This document shows positions 15,424-26,583 of a DNA stretch of 64,000 nt, in pieces; position 1 is the first letter of the stretch, and each line of letters opens with the position of its first letter. The notes under the pieces are model-generated. The model had not been told where the DNA came from. It worked only from the letters and a program-made list of their open reading frames with translations, and made no database searches. The translations under genes were made by a program, and so were the position numbers. The DNA comes from an uncultured Lachnospiraceae bacterium (GTDB taxonomy: Bacteria; Bacillota; Clostridia; Lachnospirales; Lachnospiraceae): contig CACZBZ010000003.1 of NCBI GenBank assembly GCA_902779505.1, positions 1 through 64,000 of the forward strand, written 5' to 3'.

Positions 15424-17991
15424 TTAACTTCTTCCGTGACAATTCTTATACTTCTTGCCGCTTCCGCAAGGACATGGATCGTTAGGGTAAACCTTTGCTT
15501 CCATTCTCTTCTGCGGTTTCTTGCCGAGGGAGTCATCCTTGTTGGTTCCCGTAACCTTGGCAACCTGTTCACGTTCAACCTTTTCCTCAACTCTCACGTG
15601 ACACAGTATCTTAACCGTGTCTTCTCTGATAGCATCGGTCATGGCATCAAACATATCGTATCCGGCCATCTTGTATTCCACAAGCGGGTCTCTCTGACCA
15701 TAAGCCTGAAGGCCTATACCCTGTCTTAACTGGTCCATATCATCGATATGATCCATCCATTTACGATCTATTGTCTTAAGAAGAACAACTCGCTCGAGTT
15801 CTCTGATAGCCTCGGTATTGGGGAATTCTGCTTCCTTAGCTTCGTAGAACTTAACTGCCTCTTCCTTAAGCTGCTGTTTCAGTTCGCCCTTGTTTTTACC
15901 CTTGAATCTGTTAAGAGTCATGGGCTCAAGGGGAATAATAGGCAAAAGTTCCGTATTAAGATCTTTAAGATCCCAATCCTCCGGCTTATTGTCTTCGCCG
16001 ATGGTATTGTCCACAACGCTCTCTACGATATCCGTAAACATCTTGTAGATAACGTCGCGCATGCTCTCTCCGTCAAGAACTCGACGTCTTTCGGCATATA
16101 TAATCTCTCTCTGATCGTTGTTAACCTGATCGTATTCCAGAAGGTTCTTACGTATACCAAAGTTGTTGCTCTCGATTTTCTTCTGAGCATTCTCAATAGC
16201 TTTGGTAAGCATTCTGTGCTCGATTTCCTGATTCTCGGGAATACCCAGCGTATTGAACATATTGATGAGATTGGCTGAACCAAAGAGTCTCATCAGATCG
16301 TCTTCCAGTGAAATATAGAACTTGGACTCACCGGGATCTCCCTGACGTCCGGATCTACCTCTTAACTGGTTGTCTATACGTCTTGATTCATGTCTCTCTG
16401 TACCGATGATCTTAAGTCCGCCGGCAGCCTTTGCCTCATCATCAAGCTTAATATCGGTTCCTCGACCTGCCATGTTGGTAGCAATTGTAACCTTACCGTG
16501 GATACCGGCCTCAGCTACGATCTCAGCTTCCATCTCATGGAATTTTGCATTGAGGACTTTGTGCTCTATACCCTCTTTTCTTAAAAGGGCACTGAGTTCT
16601 TCACTGGCTTCGATGGTTATTGTACCTACAAGTACAGGCTGTCCCTTGGCGTGAGCCTCTTTAACGGCCTCAACGATACAGTGAAGTTTCTCTTTCCTTG
16701 TCTTATATACCGCATCCTGATGGTCAATTCTTGCAACAGGCTTATTGGTAGGAATCTCTATAACGTCCATTCCGTAGATATCACGGAATTCCTTCTCTTC
16801 TGTAAGAGCCGTACCGGTCATACCGGATTTCTTTTCGAATTTGTTGAAGAAATTCTGGAAAGTAATGGTCGCAAGTGTCTTACTCTCTCTCTTAACCTTT
16901 ACATGTTCCTTTGCTTCTATGGCCTGATGAAGACCGTCGGAATATCTTCTACCGGGCATGATACGGCCGGTAAATTCGTCGACAATAAGGACCTGATCGT
17001 CTTTTACAACATAATCCTGATCTCTGAACATAAGGTTATGCGCACGAAGAGCCAGTATTACATTGTGCTGAATCTCGATATTCTCGGGATCGGCCAGGTT
17101 GTCGATATGGAAAAACTGCTCAACCTTGTTTACACCCTGTTCGGTAAGGTTAAGATTCTTGTCCTTCTCGTTAACAATGAAGTCACCTGTCTCCTGTCTC
17201 TCAAGACCCATGATGGCATCCATCTTTGACAGGTCTTCCATATCCTCACCACGCTGCAGCTGTCTTGCCAGAATATCGCAGGCTTCATAGAGCTTAGTGG
17301 ATTTTCCGCTTTGTCCCGAAATAATAAGGGGTGTACGGGCTTCATCAATAAGAACCGAGTCAACCTCATCGATTATGGCATAGCCCAGCTTGCGGAGTAC
17401 AAGCTGCTCCTTGTAGATGACCATGTTGTCTCTCAGATAGTCGAAACCGAGTTCATTGTTTGTTACATAAGTAATATCGCATCCGTAAGCCTGCTGACGT
17501 TCTTCGGGAGTCATGGAATTAAGAACCACACCTACCTTAAGCCCCAGGAATTCATGTACCTGTCCCATCCAGTCGGCATCACGCTTAGCCAGATAATCAT
17601 TTACGGTTACGATATATACACCTTCACCCTTGAGGGCATTGAGATATGCGGGAAGGGTAGACACAAGCGTTTTACCTTCACCTGTCTTCATTTCGGCAAT
17701 TCGACCCTGATGAAGTATTATTCCACCTATGATCTGAACCCGATAATGCTCCATCCCAAGTACTCTTTTTGCTGCCTCTCTTACAGTGGCAAAAGCTTCG
17801 GGAAGCAGGTCGTCAAGCGTTTCGCCCTCAGCAAGTCTCTCCTTGAATTCCTTGGTCTTAGCCTTCAGTTCATCATCGGAAAGCTGCTGCATGGTAGGTC
17901 GTAACGCTTCAACCATATCTACCAGCGGCATGATTCTCTTAAGCTCACGCTCACTATGTGTCCCAAATAATTTATCAACAATTTTGCTCAT
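15424..17991 (-). CDS. secA: Preprotein translocase ATPase SecA
   Basis: An 855-residue motor of the Sec export pathway. Walker A is [10 protein letters not shown], the DEAD-like box is [20 protein letters not shown], and the second helicase domain has [12 protein letters not shown]. The C-terminus carries the SEC-C zinc motif [14 protein letters not shown], which binds SecB or ribosomes in other species. It lies 24 bases after butyrate kinase and just before prfB, so it seems to be part of the ptb-buk transcript. Confidence 0.97.
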   Translation of the reverse strand: MSKIVDKLFGTHSERELKRIMPLVDMVEALRPTMQQLSDDELKAKTKEFKERLAEGETLDDLLPEAFATVREAAKRVLGMEHYRVQIIGGIILHQGRIAEMKTGEGKTLVSTLPAYLNALKGEGVYIVTVNDYLAKRDADWMGQVHEFLGLKVGVVLNSMTPEERQQAYGCDITYVTNNELGFDYLRDNMVIYKEQLVLRKLGYAIIDEVDSVLIDEARTPLIISGQSGKSTKLYEACDILARQLQRGEDMEDLSKMDAIMGLERQETGDFIVNEKDKNLNLTEQGVNKVEQFFHIDNLADPENIEIQHNVILALRAHNLMFRDQDYVVKDDQVLIVDEFTGRIMPGRRYSDGLHQAIEAKEHVKVKRESKTLATITFQNFFNKFEKKSGMTGTALTEEKEFRDIYGMDVIEIPTNKPVARIDHQDAVYKTRKEKLHCIVEAVKEAHAKGQPVLVGTITIEASEELSALLRKEGIEHKVLNAKFHEMEAEIVAEAGIHGKVTIATNMAGRGTDIKLDDEAKAAGGLKIIGTERHESRRIDNQLRGRSGRQGDPGESKFYISLEDDLMRLFGSANLINMFNTLGIPENQEIEHRMLTKAIENAQKKIESNNFGIRKNLLEYDQVNNDQREIIYAERRRVLDGESMRDVIYKMFTDIVESVVDNTIGEDNKPEDWDLKDLNTELLPIIPLEPMTLNRFKGKNKGELKQQLKEEAVKFYEAKEAEFPNTEAIRELERVVLLKTIDRKWMDHIDDMDQLRQGIGLQAYGQRDPLVEYKMAGYDMFDAMTDAIREDTVKILCHVRVEEKVEREQVAKVTGTNKDDSLGKKPQKRMEAKVYPNDPCPCGSGKKYKNCHGRS

Positions 17992-18015
17992 ATAAGCAAA
18001 TCTCCTAACAGCTAA

Positions 18016-19083
18016 TTAGTATACTTTTGCTTCCTCTTCCTTGTTAAGCACACGTAATCCACCCTGAACAAGTGCAAGAAGCTCATCCTCTCCGGGATAT
18101 ACAGTGAAAGGTGCGATCCATTCAGCTCTCTCCTTAAGGCCTGCAACAACTTCCTTGTCGTAAGCGATACCGCCTGTTACAACGATTCTGTCTACCTTGC
18201 CCTTAAGAACTGTAGCCATTGAACCCATATCCTTTGCAACCTGGAAAATGAATGCATCTCTGACTGCTTTTGCCTTAGCATCGCCGTCATTAACAAGCTT
18301 ATCAACATCTCTCATGTCGTTTGTTCCGACATAAGCGTTAAATCCGCCGTTACCTACTATCTTCTTATATACTTCTGCCTCAGAATACTTTCCTGAGAAA
18401 CACATCTTAATAAGGGCACCTGAAGGTACACCGCCTGCTCTTTCAGGTGAGAATGCGCCGTCTCCGTCAAGGGCGTTGAATACATCAACAACACGGCCGC
18501 CTGTGTGCGCACCTACGGATACACCGCCACCCATGTGAACAACGATGAGGTTAAGGTCTTCATAAGCCTTGCCTGCTTCCTTAGCATATCTTCTTGCCAC
18601 TGCCTTCTGATTAAGAGCATGGAAAACTGAGATACGGGGAAGTTCGGGAACACCTGAATATCTTGCCTCATCACAAAGTTCATCAACAACTGTAGGATCT
18701 ACTATAAAGCTTGGCACACCGATGGAATCACCAATTTCTTTTGCAAGAATACCACCGAGGTTGGAAGCATGCTGACCCTGAACACCGATCTTAAGATCGT
18801 TAACAAGGGCATCTGTTACTTCATATGTACCACCGGGAATGGGCTTAAGCATTCCGCCACGTCCTACAACCATACCAAGAGAGTTGATATCAAAATTCTT
18901 CTCCTTAAGTACGCTTAAGATAATATCCTTACGGAAATCCTTCTGATCTGCGATATTGCTGTACTTTGCAATCTCTTCCGTTGAATGACGAAGTGTCTCG
19001 TCAAAAAGGAGTGTCTCATCTTCGAAAACACCTATCTTTGTTGATGTAGAACCGGGATTTATAACCAAACTTTTAACTGACAT
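18016..19083 (-). CDS. buk: Butyrate kinase
   Basis: About 355 residues of the acetate/butyrate kinase (ASKHA) family. [14 protein letters not shown] is the phosphate-binding signature, and [11 protein letters not shown] and [11 protein letters not shown] follow. It converts butyryl phosphate and ADP to butyrate and ATP, the last energy-yielding step of butyrate fermentation. The start is ATG at 19083 with GGAGG 8 bases upstream; a TTG five codons earlier would place that site inside the gene. It pairs with ptb, 32 bases upstream. Confidence 0.95.
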   Translation of the reverse strand: MSVKSLVINPGSTSTKIGVFEDETLLFDETLRHSTEEIAKYSNIADQKDFRKDIILSVLKEKNFDINSLGMVVGRGGMLKPIPGGTYEVTDALVNDLKIGVQGQHASNLGGILAKEIGDSIGVPSFIVDPTVVDELCDEARYSGVPELPRISVFHALNQKAVARRYAKEAGKAYEDLNLIVVHMGGGVSVGAHTGGRVVDVFNALDGDGAFSPERAGGVPSGALIKMCFSGKYSEAEVYKKIVGNGGFNAYVGTNDMRDVDKLVNDGDAKAKAVRDAFIFQVAKDMGSMATVLKGKVDRIVVTGGIAYDKEVVAGLKERAEWIAPFTVYPGEDELLALVQGGLRVLNKEEEAKVY

Positions 19084-19115
19084 ATTAGTATCCTCCAATT
19101 TTTGTAGTTTTTTAC

Positions 19116-20036
19116 TTATTTATTAGCATTGATTCTCTCGGCAACAACGGCTGCAAGAGCAATGGAATTAACCTTAACATCCACTGTATCTGAACGTGAT
19201 GTTAAAATAACAGGTGCTTTTGTTCCTGTAAGTATGTTACCGTTCTTGCAAGGAACCATATGAACAATAGTCTTGTAAACAAGATTACCTGCGTGGATAT
19301 CAGGGAATACAAGAATATCCGCATCTCCGGCAACCTTTCTGTCAAGGGCTCCCTTTTCTTCTGCTGCTTCCTTGTAAAGAGCAATATCCATTGAGAGAGG
19401 TCCGTCAATGACACATCCCTTGATCTCTCCCTCGTCGTTAAGCTTTGTAAGCTCAGCCGCATCAAGAGTACAAGGCATCTTTTCATTTACTGTTTCAAGT
19501 GCAGCAAGTACAGCCACCTTTGGATTCTCAACTCCGCATGCATTTGCTACTTCTACCGTATAATCAATCATGCATTTCTTGTCATCCAGTGTAGGATATG
19601 GCATAAATGCAACGTCTGTAAGGAAAAGAAGTCTGTCGATACCGGGAATCTCAAACACACATACATGTGAAAGAGGCTTACCTGTACGGAGGCCAACTTC
19701 CTTATTAAGTACACTCTTTAAGAATGTGCCTGTAGGGAGTAATCCCTTCATATACATATCTGCTTCGCCGTCATGAACAAGCTTAACAGCCTTGAGAGAA
19801 GCTTCTACAACATCCTTCTCATCAACTATTCTGTACTGGCTCATATCCATGCCAAGCTCTGCACCGATCTTCTTAATCTCATCTTCATCACCGACAAGAA
19901 TCGCATCGGCAATCTTTCTTTCCTTTGCAACTTTAACAGCTTCAAGAACTGCCTTGTCCTGAGCTACAGCAACGGCAAGTTTTTTTGTGCTGCAGTCGTT
20001 AACCTTAGATAATAAATCATCAAAACTCTTTGTCAT
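19116..20036 (-). CDS. ptb: Phosphate butyryltransferase
   Basis: 306 residues of the phosphate acetyl/butyryltransferase family. [26 protein letters not shown] and the glycine-rich [11 protein letters not shown] block fit Ptb better than Pta. It exchanges CoA of butyryl-CoA for phosphate, feeding Buk. The adjacency to buk makes the butyrate assignment firm, although Ptb enzymes can also act on related acyl-CoAs. Confidence 0.93.
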   Translation of the reverse strand: MTKSFDDLLSKVNDCSTKKLAVAVAQDKAVLEAVKVAKERKIADAILVGDEDEIKKIGAELGMDMSQYRIVDEKDVVEASLKAVKLVHDGEADMYMKGLLPTGTFLKSVLNKEVGLRTGKPLSHVCVFEIPGIDRLLFLTDVAFMPYPTLDDKKCMIDYTVEVANACGVENPKVAVLAALETVNEKMPCTLDAAELTKLNDEGEIKGCVIDGPLSMDIALYKEAAEEKGALDRKVAGDADILVFPDIHAGNLVYKTIVHMVPCKNGNILTGTKAPVILTSRSDTVDVKVNSIALAAVVAERINANK

Positions 20037-20094
20037 TTCTCGCTCCTGTTCACGCTTAAATATAATCGTGCCATTCTAAATAGACACCTTTCCT

Positions 20095-20123
20095 AGAATA
20101 ACACTAATAGGGTTATTTATCAA
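20095..20123 (-). promoter_or_regulatory. Promoter of ptb-buk
   Basis: TTGATA (20118-20123) and TATTCT (20095-20100) on the minus strand with a 17-bp spacer, between mtnA and ptb. Confidence 0.7.
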
Positions 20124-20139
20124 GAATGGCGGCAATTGT

Positions 20140-21267
20140 TTACAGAATATTAATCTTTGCTTCCTTCTTCTTTTTAAAGATCTCTTCAAAAGCTTCCTTA
20201 TAAGGAGCCCTTGCAATTCCGTATTCCGTTACTATTCCGGCAATAAGCTCGTTATCCGTTACGTCAAATGCAGGATTGAATACCTTCACTCCCTCGGGAG
20301 CCATTCTTTCCTTATACCACATCTCCGTAACCTCTTCGGCTTTTCTCTGTTCTATATTAATCTCATCACCCGTGGCTGTATCCATATCAATGGTAGATGT
20401 GGGGGCGCATACATAAAAAGGAACACCGTATCTCTTTGCAACCGTGGCAACCACACTTGTTCCTATCTTATTGGCAGTATCACCGTTGGCAGCCACACGA
20501 TCGCAGCCGACAAACACGGCATTAACCCAACCGTTCTTCATTACCATGGCAGACATATTGTCGCATATAAGTGTTACATCCACTCCTGCTGAGTGCAGTT
20601 CATAAGCAGTAAGTCTCGCACCCTGAAGCAGAGGTCTGGTCTCATCAGCAAAAACATGAAAATTGTAACCTCTCTCCTGGCCCAGGTATATGGGAGCCGT
20701 AGCCGTACCGTACTTGCATGTGGCGAGCTGTCCCGCATTGCAGTGTGTTAAGATTCCGTCACCGGGTTTAACCAAAGACAGTCCGTATTCTCCTATCTGC
20801 TTACATACCCATATGTCTTCTTCCTTAATCTTAACCGCTTCATTTTTCAGAGCCTCGATTATTCTCTTATATCCCTCTTCATATGAGATATCATTGCTCT
20901 TGCATTCTTTAATCGTTGACTGAGCTAGTCCATCCATTCTCATAAGTGCCCAGTGCAGATTAACCGCCGTAGGTCTCGAAGAATCCAGGTAATCACGCTG
21001 TTTTACGAGCTCATCATAAAAACCGTCATATGTGTCATTTTCTATTTTGGATGCCAGTATATATATGCCGAAGGCTGCCGACACACCTATTGCCGGTGCA
21101 CCTCTGACCTGAAGCAGATATATGGCATCCCATATTTCTTTCGCCGTAGACAGACGGATGATCTCAGTCTTTGCAGGCAGTTTTGTCTGGTCTATTATCA
21201 CCAGCTCCCCGGTCTCAAAATCTATATCCACCGTCTCATAATCAAGTATTGTCTTATTATCACTCAT
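20140..21267 (-). CDS. mtnA: S-methyl-5-thioribose-1-phosphate isomerase
   Basis: About 375 residues of the eIF2B-like MtnA family. [26 protein letters not shown] and [19 protein letters not shown] are diagnostic. It isomerises methylthioribose-1-phosphate in the methionine salvage pathway. The start at [10 protein letters not shown] has GGTGGAG 5 bases upstream; an alternative ATG six codons earlier also has a usable site. No other salvage genes are nearby. It stands alone between the butyryl-CoA operon and ptb-buk. Confidence 0.92.
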   Translation of the reverse strand: MSDNKTILDYETVDIDFETGELVIIDQTKLPAKTEIIRLSTAKEIWDAIYLLQVRGAPAIGVSAAFGIYILASKIENDTYDGFYDELVKQRDYLDSSRPTAVNLHWALMRMDGLAQSTIKECKSNDISYEEGYKRIIEALKNEAVKIKEEDIWVCKQIGEYGLSLVKPGDGILTHCNAGQLATCKYGTATAPIYLGQERGYNFHVFADETRPLLQGARLTAYELHSAGVDVTLICDNMSAMVMKNGWVNAVFVGCDRVAANGDTANKIGTSVVATVAKRYGVPFYVCAPTSTIDMDTATGDEINIEQRKAEEVTEMWYKERMAPEGVKVFNPAFDVTDNELIAGIVTEYGIARAPYKEAFEEIFKKKKEAKINIL

Positions 21268-21297
21268 GGGCTCTCCACCTTTCATTTTCTCCTACTT

Positions 21298-21326
21298 ATG
21301 ATATTGCAAATCCGTCAATTACTCAA
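21298..21326 (-). promoter_or_regulatory. Promoter of mtnA
   Basis: TTGAGT (21321-21326) and TATCAT (21298-21303) on the minus strand, 17-bp spacer, ~30 bases ahead of the start codon. Confidence 0.6.
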
Positions 21327-21392
21327 GCAAAGCATGACAGATTATCAAGCTTGTCTCCGATTTTGACTGGTGACTTTTTTATCGGGAAGTTG

Positions 21393-21569
21393 GGCTTATA
21401 TATAGTATTCCGATGCATTTTTCAAAAGTTCTTAATGAATAAGCATTTCGAATAATCCGTTTCGAGGACTGTTTGAGCGAAGCGAGTTCCGCAGAAACGG
21501 ATTTGCCCTTTCGAAATGCTTATGAATTTAGAATCTTTTGAGCTTGCATCGGAATACTATATATAAGCC
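21393..21569. repeat. 177-bp near-palindromic element with 25-bp terminal inverted repeats
   Basis: The outer 25 bases (21393-21417 and 21545-21569) are perfect inverted complements, beginning GGCTTATATATAGTATTCCG. Inward, the arms stay partly complementary (CAAAAG, ATAAGCATTTCGAA, ATCCGTTTC) up to a central GAGCGAAGCGAG. There is no reading frame. No clear target-site duplication is visible. It could be a MITE-like element or a very large hairpin. It lies between the etf terminator and the mtnA promoter and is the only copy in the window. Confidence 0.8.
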
Positions 21570-21583
21570 TGACTTCAGTATAA

Positions 21584-21613
21584 AAAGGGCATCTCCTAAC
21601 GGAGACGCCCTTT
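21584..21613 (-). terminator. Terminator of the butyryl-CoA operon
   Basis: A 13-bp stem with one mismatch (AAAGGGC-TCTCC/GGAGA-GCCCTTT) and a 4-nt loop, followed by TTTTTAT on the minus strand, 14 bases past the etfA stop. Confidence 0.9.
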
Positions 21614-21627
21614 AAATCTGTCACAGA

Positions 21628-22686
21628 TTACTTATTTGCAATTGCTGTCTTGATAGCTTCTGTAAGCTGAGGAACGATCTTGTTAAGATCTCCTACAACA
21701 CCGTAGTCTGCTACATCAAAGATAGGAGCATCCTCGTCCTTGTTGATAGCAACGATGATGTCAGACTCTTCCATACCTGCAACGTGCTGGATGGCACCTG
21801 AGATACCGATTGCGAAGTAAACGTTAGGTCTTACAGTCTTACCTGTCTGACCAACCTGTAATTCCTTAGGCTTCCAACCTGAATCAACAACGGCACGTGA
21901 GCATGATACCTGGCCGCCGATTGCTGCTGCAAGATCATCGAGAAGCTTGAAGTTCTCAGGAGAACCAACTCCACGACCACCTGATACAAGAATCTTAGCA
22001 TCCATGATATCCTTGATGTCTGATACAGCCTTAACTACTTCCTTAACAGTTACATACTTGTTGTTAGGAGTAAATCCGGGATTGTAGTTAATAACTTCTG
22101 CCTTAGCACCTGCGATAGGAGCGATCTTCTGCATAACACCGGGTCTTACTGTAGCCATCTGAGGACGGTTGTCGGGACAAGCGATAGTAGCGATTGTGTT
22201 ACCACCGAATGCAGGACGTGTCATAAGAAGCTGGTTGTGTAACTGCTCCTTACCGGGTACAGCAACTAACGGGAAGTCACCGATCTCAAGTACTGTACAG
22301 TCAGCTGTAAGACCTGTCTGAACTCTTGCTGATACTGTAGGGCCAAGGTCACGACCGATTGCTGTAGCACCTACAAGCATGATCTCAGGCTTGTACTCAT
22401 TGATTACAGATGTAAGAGCATGTGCATATGGCTCTGTTCTGTATACTTCAAGTTCCTTGTCATCAACAACGATAACCTTGTCAGCGCCGTACTCTGCAAG
22501 CTTGTCTGCAAGATTACCAACATTATAACCGATTAATACAGCTGTAACATCTGTATTAAGAGGTGCTGCTAATTCCTTTGCCTTGCCCAGTAATTCATAA
22601 GCAATTCCGCTTACTTCATTGTCAACCTGCTGAGCGAAGACATATACGCCTTTATACTTTGCGATTTCTTCTGGACTCATTTTCAT
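21628..22686 (-). CDS. etfA: Electron transfer flavoprotein alpha subunit
   Basis: 352 residues. N-terminal nucleotide-binding-like domain, then the FAD domain with [36 protein letters not shown] and IGISGAIQH. With EtfB it passes electrons to or from butyryl-CoA dehydrogenase and, in clostridia, bifurcates electrons from NADH to crotonyl-CoA and ferredoxin. It is the last gene of the operon, 25 bases after etfB. Confidence 0.95.
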   Translation of the reverse strand: MKMSPEEIAKYKGVYVFAQQVDNEVSGIAYELLGKAKELAAPLNTDVTAVLIGYNVGNLADKLAEYGADKVIVVDDKELEVYRTEPYAHALTSVINEYKPEIMLVGATAIGRDLGPTVSARVQTGLTADCTVLEIGDFPLVAVPGKEQLHNQLLMTRPAFGGNTIATIACPDNRPQMATVRPGVMQKIAPIAGAKAEVINYNPGFTPNNKYVTVKEVVKAVSDIKDIMDAKILVSGGRGVGSPENFKLLDDLAAAIGGQVSCSRAVVDSGWKPKELQVGQTGKTVRPNVYFAIGISGAIQHVAGMEESDIIVAINKDEDAPIFDVADYGVVGDLNKIVPQLTEAIKTAIANK

Positions 22687-22711
22687 AATTATTCACCATT
22701 TTCCTTTTGAA

Positions 22712-23497
22712 TTATATTACATGTTTCTCTTTAAGCTTGCCAACGATATACTCAACTGCATCTTCAGGAGAGTCGGGAACAACCTTCTCACCTGCGCCCT
22801 TACGAACCTTATCAGATGCCTTGGCAATCTTTGTAGGAGAACCATTCAGACCAAGGTTGCCATCTTCAACATCCTTAAGGTCTGCACGTCCCCAAGTTGT
22901 GATCTCAGCCTGAACAGCATCAAAGATACCGCCGGGAGTCATATATCTTGGAGTTCCTAATTCAGAAAGTGCTGTGATAAGACATGGCATCTTAACTTCA
23001 ACCATGTGATATCTGTCATCATACTGACGCTTAACTGTTACCTTGTCACCGTCAACCTTGATTTCCTGTGCGTAAGAGATTACGGGAATTCCAAGGTGCT
23101 CAGCGATCTGAGGACCAACCTGAGCTGTATCACCGTCGATAGCCTGACGACCTGTGATAATAAGGTCATAGTCAAGATTTCTGATGGCACCGGCGATAGT
23201 TGTTGATGTAGCCCATGTATCAGCTCCACCAAGAACTCTGTCTGTTACAAGAACGCCCTTGTCAGCGCCCATAGCGAGAGCTTCGCGCAAAACGTCTGTT
23301 GCCTTGGGAAGTCCCATTGTAAGTACAGTAACTTCTGCACCGTACTGATCTTTAAGCTTAAGTGCTGCCTCAAGACCGGCCTTGTCATCCGGATTCATGA
23401 TAGCAAGCATTGCACCTCTGTCCAGTGTACCGTCGGGATTGAACTTAACGCCACCCTTTGTATCAGGTACCTGCTTTATACAAACGATTATCTTCAT
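22712..23497 (-). CDS. etfB: Electron transfer flavoprotein beta subunit
   Basis: 261 residues beginning MKIIVCIKQVPDT, the universal EtfB N-terminus. The AMGADKGVLVTD and ITGRQAIDGDTAQVGPQ blocks are conserved nucleotide-binding and signature segments. It forms the heterodimer with EtfA next to Bcd. Confidence 0.96.
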   Translation of the reverse strand: MKIIVCIKQVPDTKGGVKFNPDGTLDRGAMLAIMNPDDKAGLEAALKLKDQYGAEVTVLTMGLPKATDVLREALAMGADKGVLVTDRVLGGADTWATSTTIAGAIRNLDYDLIITGRQAIDGDTAQVGPQIAEHLGIPVISYAQEIKVDGDKVTVKRQYDDRYHMVEVKMPCLITALSELGTPRYMTPGGIFDAVQAEITTWGRADLKDVEDGNLGLNGSPTKIAKASDKVRKGAGEKVVPDSPEDAVEYIVGKLKEKHVI

Positions 23498-23525
23498 TGT
23501 ATTTTTACTCCTTTTTAATCTAATC

Positions 23526-24692
23526 TTACTTTAACAGCTGTGCAGAGATTACCATACGCTGTACTTCTGAAGTACCTTCGTAGATCTCTGTGATCTTAGC
23601 ATCACGCATCATACGCTCTACATCGTATTCCTTGATGTAACCGTAACCACCGTGGAGCTGAACAGCCTTTGTTGTAACTTCCATAGCAACTTCTGCTGCA
23701 TAGAGCTTAGCCTGAGCAGCTTCGAATGAGTAAGAAACCTTAGGATTTGTCTTGTACTCATCCTTCTTCTTAGCAGCCTTATATACAAGGAGTTTAGCAG
23801 CCTCTACCTTTGTAGCCATATCTGCAAGCTGGAACTGTGTGTTCTGGAACTGTGCGATTGAACGACCGAACTGCTTACGCTCTTTTACATATGCGATTGT
23901 TGTCTCAAGAGCACCTTCTGCAAGACCAAGAGCCTGAGAAGCAATACCGATACGTCCACCGTCAAGTGTATGCATGGCAATATTGAATCCCTTACCCTGT
24001 GCACCAAGGAGGTTCTCCTTAGGAATACGACAATCTGTGAAGATGAGCTCGTATGTAGATGAAGCACAGATACCCATCTTGTTTTCCTTTGTACCGAATG
24101 TAAATCCGGGTGTGCCTTTTTCAACGATGAAAGCTGAGATCTCTTTCATCATCTTTCCACGCTTCTCAATCTTGCCTGTTACAGCGAAGATTACATATAC
24201 ATCAGCTTCCTTACCGTTTGTGATGAAGCACTTAGATCCGTTAAGAACCCACTCGTCACCATCAAGAACAGCCTTTGTCTGCTGACCCTGAGCGTCTGTA
24301 CCTGCTCCGGGCTCTGTAAGACCGAAAGCACCGATCTTCTCACCCTTTGCAAGAGGAATAACGTATTTCTCTTTCTGCTCCTGTGTACCGAATGTTAAGA
24401 TAGGATCGATACAAAGAGATGTATGTGCAGATACGATAACACCTGTTGTTCCACATACCTTTGAAAGTTCTTCTACGCACATAGCGTATGTAAGAGTATC
24501 ACAACCCTGTCCTCCGAGTTCCTTTGGTACAGGGATACCCATAAAGCCGTATTTAGCCATCTTCTCAACTGTTTCTCTTGGGAATCTGTGCTGCTCATCA
24601 ATTTCCTGAGCAAGTGGCTTTACTTCATTTTCAGCGAAATCCTTGAAAAGCTGTCTCGCCATTTCATGTTCCTTTGGTAAAGTAAAATCCAT
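23526..24692 (-). CDS. bcd: Butyryl-CoA dehydrogenase
   Basis: 388 residues of the acyl-CoA dehydrogenase family. GAFGLTEPGAGTDAQGQ is the FAD/substrate signature and EIYEGTSEVQRMV near the end carries the catalytic glutamate. It reduces crotonyl-CoA to butyryl-CoA using electrons from EtfAB. The family is broad (short-chain members are similar), but the operon fixes the role. Confidence 0.95.
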   Translation of the reverse strand: MDFTLPKEHEMARQLFKDFAENEVKPLAQEIDEQHRFPRETVEKMAKYGFMGIPVPKELGGQGCDTLTYAMCVEELSKVCGTTGVIVSAHTSLCIDPILTFGTQEQKEKYVIPLAKGEKIGAFGLTEPGAGTDAQGQQTKAVLDGDEWVLNGSKCFITNGKEADVYVIFAVTGKIEKRGKMMKEISAFIVEKGTPGFTFGTKENKMGICASSTYELIFTDCRIPKENLLGAQGKGFNIAMHTLDGGRIGIASQALGLAEGALETTIAYVKERKQFGRSIAQFQNTQFQLADMATKVEAAKLLVYKAAKKKDEYKTNPKVSYSFEAAQAKLYAAEVAMEVTTKAVQLHGGYGYIKEYDVERMMRDAKITEIYEGTSEVQRMVISAQLLK

Positions 24693-24726
24693 GATTAAAT
24701 TTCCTCCATTGTTTATAATTCATGTA

Positions 24727-24753
24727 CTTTGGGCCCGTTTCCGGGCCTCAAAG
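24727..24753 (-). other. Intercistronic hairpin between hbd and bcd
   Basis: CTTTG-GGCCCG and CGGGCC-CAAAG pair with one bulged base around a GAAA tetraloop (minus strand). No U-tract follows, so it is more likely to be an mRNA stability or processing element than a terminator. Confidence 0.55.
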
Positions 24754-24766
24754 ATTTTAGCAATAA

Positions 24767-25639
24767 TTACTGTGCGTCAACAGGTGTCTTTGTACGGTCA
24801 GCATTGTAGATATAGAATCCCTTGCCTGACTTGCATCCAAGATTACCGCCACGAACCATCTTTCTGATAAGAGGACATGCACGATACTTAGAATCGCCTG
24901 TTTCCTTATATAATACATCCATGATAGCAAGGCAGATATCAAGGCCTACGAAATCACCAAGCTCAAGGGGTCCCATAGGATGATTAGCACCAAGCTTCAT
25001 TGCAGCATCGATTCCTTCGATATCTGATACACCTTCCATCTTGATGAAAGCTGCTTCGTTGATCATAGGAATAAGGATACGGTTTACTACGAATCCTGCT
25101 GCCTCATTTACCTGTACAGGTGTCTTACCGATCTCTTCAGAGATCTTCTTGATTGTATCAACAGTTTCCTTAGGTGTGTTAACACCAGCGATAACCTCGA
25201 TAAGCTTCATTCTGTCTGCAGGATTGAAGAAATGCATTCCTACAACAGGTCTGTTTACACCGTTACCGATCTCTGTGATTGAAAGAGATGATGTATTTGA
25301 AGCAAATACACACTCAGGCTTGCAGATTGCATCAAGCTCCTTGAATGTTGTCTGCTTTACTTCCATATTTTCAAAAGCTGCTTCTACGATGAGATCACAG
25401 TCTGCGCAAAGATTCTCCTTAAGTCCGGGAGTGATCTTGTTAACGATGGCATCAGCTGCTTCCTGAGTCATTTTTCCTTTCTCAACAAGCTTTGCATAGC
25501 CCTTCTTGATCTTATCCTTTCCGCCGTCAGCCCACTCCTGCTTGATATCGCAGAGAGCTACCTCATAGCCTTCTGTCTGGGCAAATGCCTTAGCAATACC
25601 CTGTCCCATTGTACCTGCGCCGATTACGCCTACCTTCAT
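24767..25639 (-). CDS. hbd: 3-hydroxybutyryl-CoA dehydrogenase
   Basis: 290 residues. The NAD-binding Rossmann start VGVIGAGTMGQGIAKAFA, the catalytic histidine region VVGMHFFNPADRMKLIEV and the C-terminal PLELGDFVGLD are typical of Hbd/FadB-type dehydrogenases. It reduces acetoacetyl-CoA to 3-hydroxybutyryl-CoA. Third gene of the operon. Confidence 0.96.
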   Translation of the reverse strand: MKVGVIGAGTMGQGIAKAFAQTEGYEVALCDIKQEWADGGKDKIKKGYAKLVEKGKMTQEAADAIVNKITPGLKENLCADCDLIVEAAFENMEVKQTTFKELDAICKPECVFASNTSSLSITEIGNGVNRPVVGMHFFNPADRMKLIEVIAGVNTPKETVDTIKKISEEIGKTPVQVNEAAGFVVNRILIPMINEAAFIKMEGVSDIEGIDAAMKLGANHPMGPLELGDFVGLDICLAIMDVLYKETGDSKYRACPLIRKMVRGGNLGCKSGKGFYIYNADRTKTPVDAQ

Positions 25640-25679
25640 GTTTTTTTCCTCCTATATATAAATGTTTATCTTTTTCCGA

Positions 25680-26510
25680 TTAACAGTTCTTGAAAGGAAC
25701 AACCTTAAGCTTCTTTTCCTTATCCTTCTCAAGGAAGTTGCCCATTCCTGCCTTCTGATCTTCTGTCTCGAAGCAGTCACCGAAGAGCTTCTCTTCGATT
25801 ATGATAGCCTTGTCCATATCTACCTGAAGTCCTTCGTTAATAGCCTTCTTGCAGTTACGTACTGCAATAGGAGCATTTGCAGCGATTGTAGAAGCCATCT
25901 TCTTAGCTGCTGCCATAAGAGCATCCTTTGAAGATACAACTACTTCACCTGCTTCATTAACCTCAGCTGAAACAACCTGGTTAACAAGACCGATTCTGTA
26001 TGCCTCTGCTGCCTTAATATTACGTGCTGTATAGATAAGCTGCTTAGCCATTCCTGCACCGATAAGTCTTGCAAGTCTCTGTGTTCCGCCGAATCCGGGT
26101 GTAATTCCGAGACCTACTTCAGGCTGTCCGAACATTGCATTGTCAGAACAAATTCTGATATCACAGCTCATGCTGATCTCACATCCGCCACCAAGTGCGA
26201 ATCCGTTAACTGCAGCGATAACGGGGATAGGGAATGTCTCAAGCTTACGGAATACGTCATTACCCTTCTTACCGAAAGCTTCACCTTCTGCCTTTGTAAG
26301 GCTGCTCATCTCTCCGATATCAGCGCCTGCTACGAAGCTCTTCTCACCCGCACCTGTAAGGATAAGGCAACGAACAGTATTAAGATCAACACTGTCAAGA
26401 GTTGCGTTGAGTTCATCAAGAACCTGTGAGTTAAGAGCGTTAAGTGCTTTTTCTCTGTTGATTGTGATTGTGCCTACTGCACCTTCTACTTCATATAAAA
26501 TGAAATCCAT
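25680..26510 (-). CDS. crt: Crotonase (3-hydroxybutyryl-CoA dehydratase)
   Basis: 276 residues of the enoyl-CoA hydratase family. The oxyanion hole segments KSFVAGADIGEM and GFALGGGCEISMSCDIRI and the catalytic EVGLGITPGFGGTQRL block are intact. Slightly longer than the usual ~260, with a lysine-rich C-terminal tail. It removes water from 3-hydroxybutyryl-CoA to give crotonyl-CoA. Confidence 0.95.
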   Translation of the reverse strand: MDFILYEVEGAVGTITINREKALNALNSQVLDELNATLDSVDLNTVRCLILTGAGEKSFVAGADIGEMSSLTKAEGEAFGKKGNDVFRKLETFPIPVIAAVNGFALGGGCEISMSCDIRICSDNAMFGQPEVGLGITPGFGGTQRLARLIGAGMAKQLIYTARNIKAAEAYRIGLVNQVVSAEVNEAGEVVVSSKDALMAAAKKMASTIAANAPIAVRNCKKAINEGLQVDMDKAIIIEEKLFGDCFETEDQKAGMGNFLEKDKEKKLKVVPFKNC

Positions 26511-26527
26511 TTTTCTTCTCCTTTATA

Positions 26528-26572
26528 AACGCACGAAAAGAGAATGCCCTTTCAGGTATCCTCTTTCGCGTT
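26528..26572 (-). other. Intercistronic hairpin between thl and crt
   Basis: AACG-CGAAAAGAG and CTCTTTCG-CGTT pair with small bulges around an ~18-nt loop. No U-tract follows on the minus strand, so transcription should continue into crt. Confidence 0.45.
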
Positions 26573-26583
26573 GATTATTTTGA

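Noticed and set aside
18000..18016. Terminator or promoter between buk and secA
   Set aside because: The 24-base gap contains only the secA ribosome binding site.
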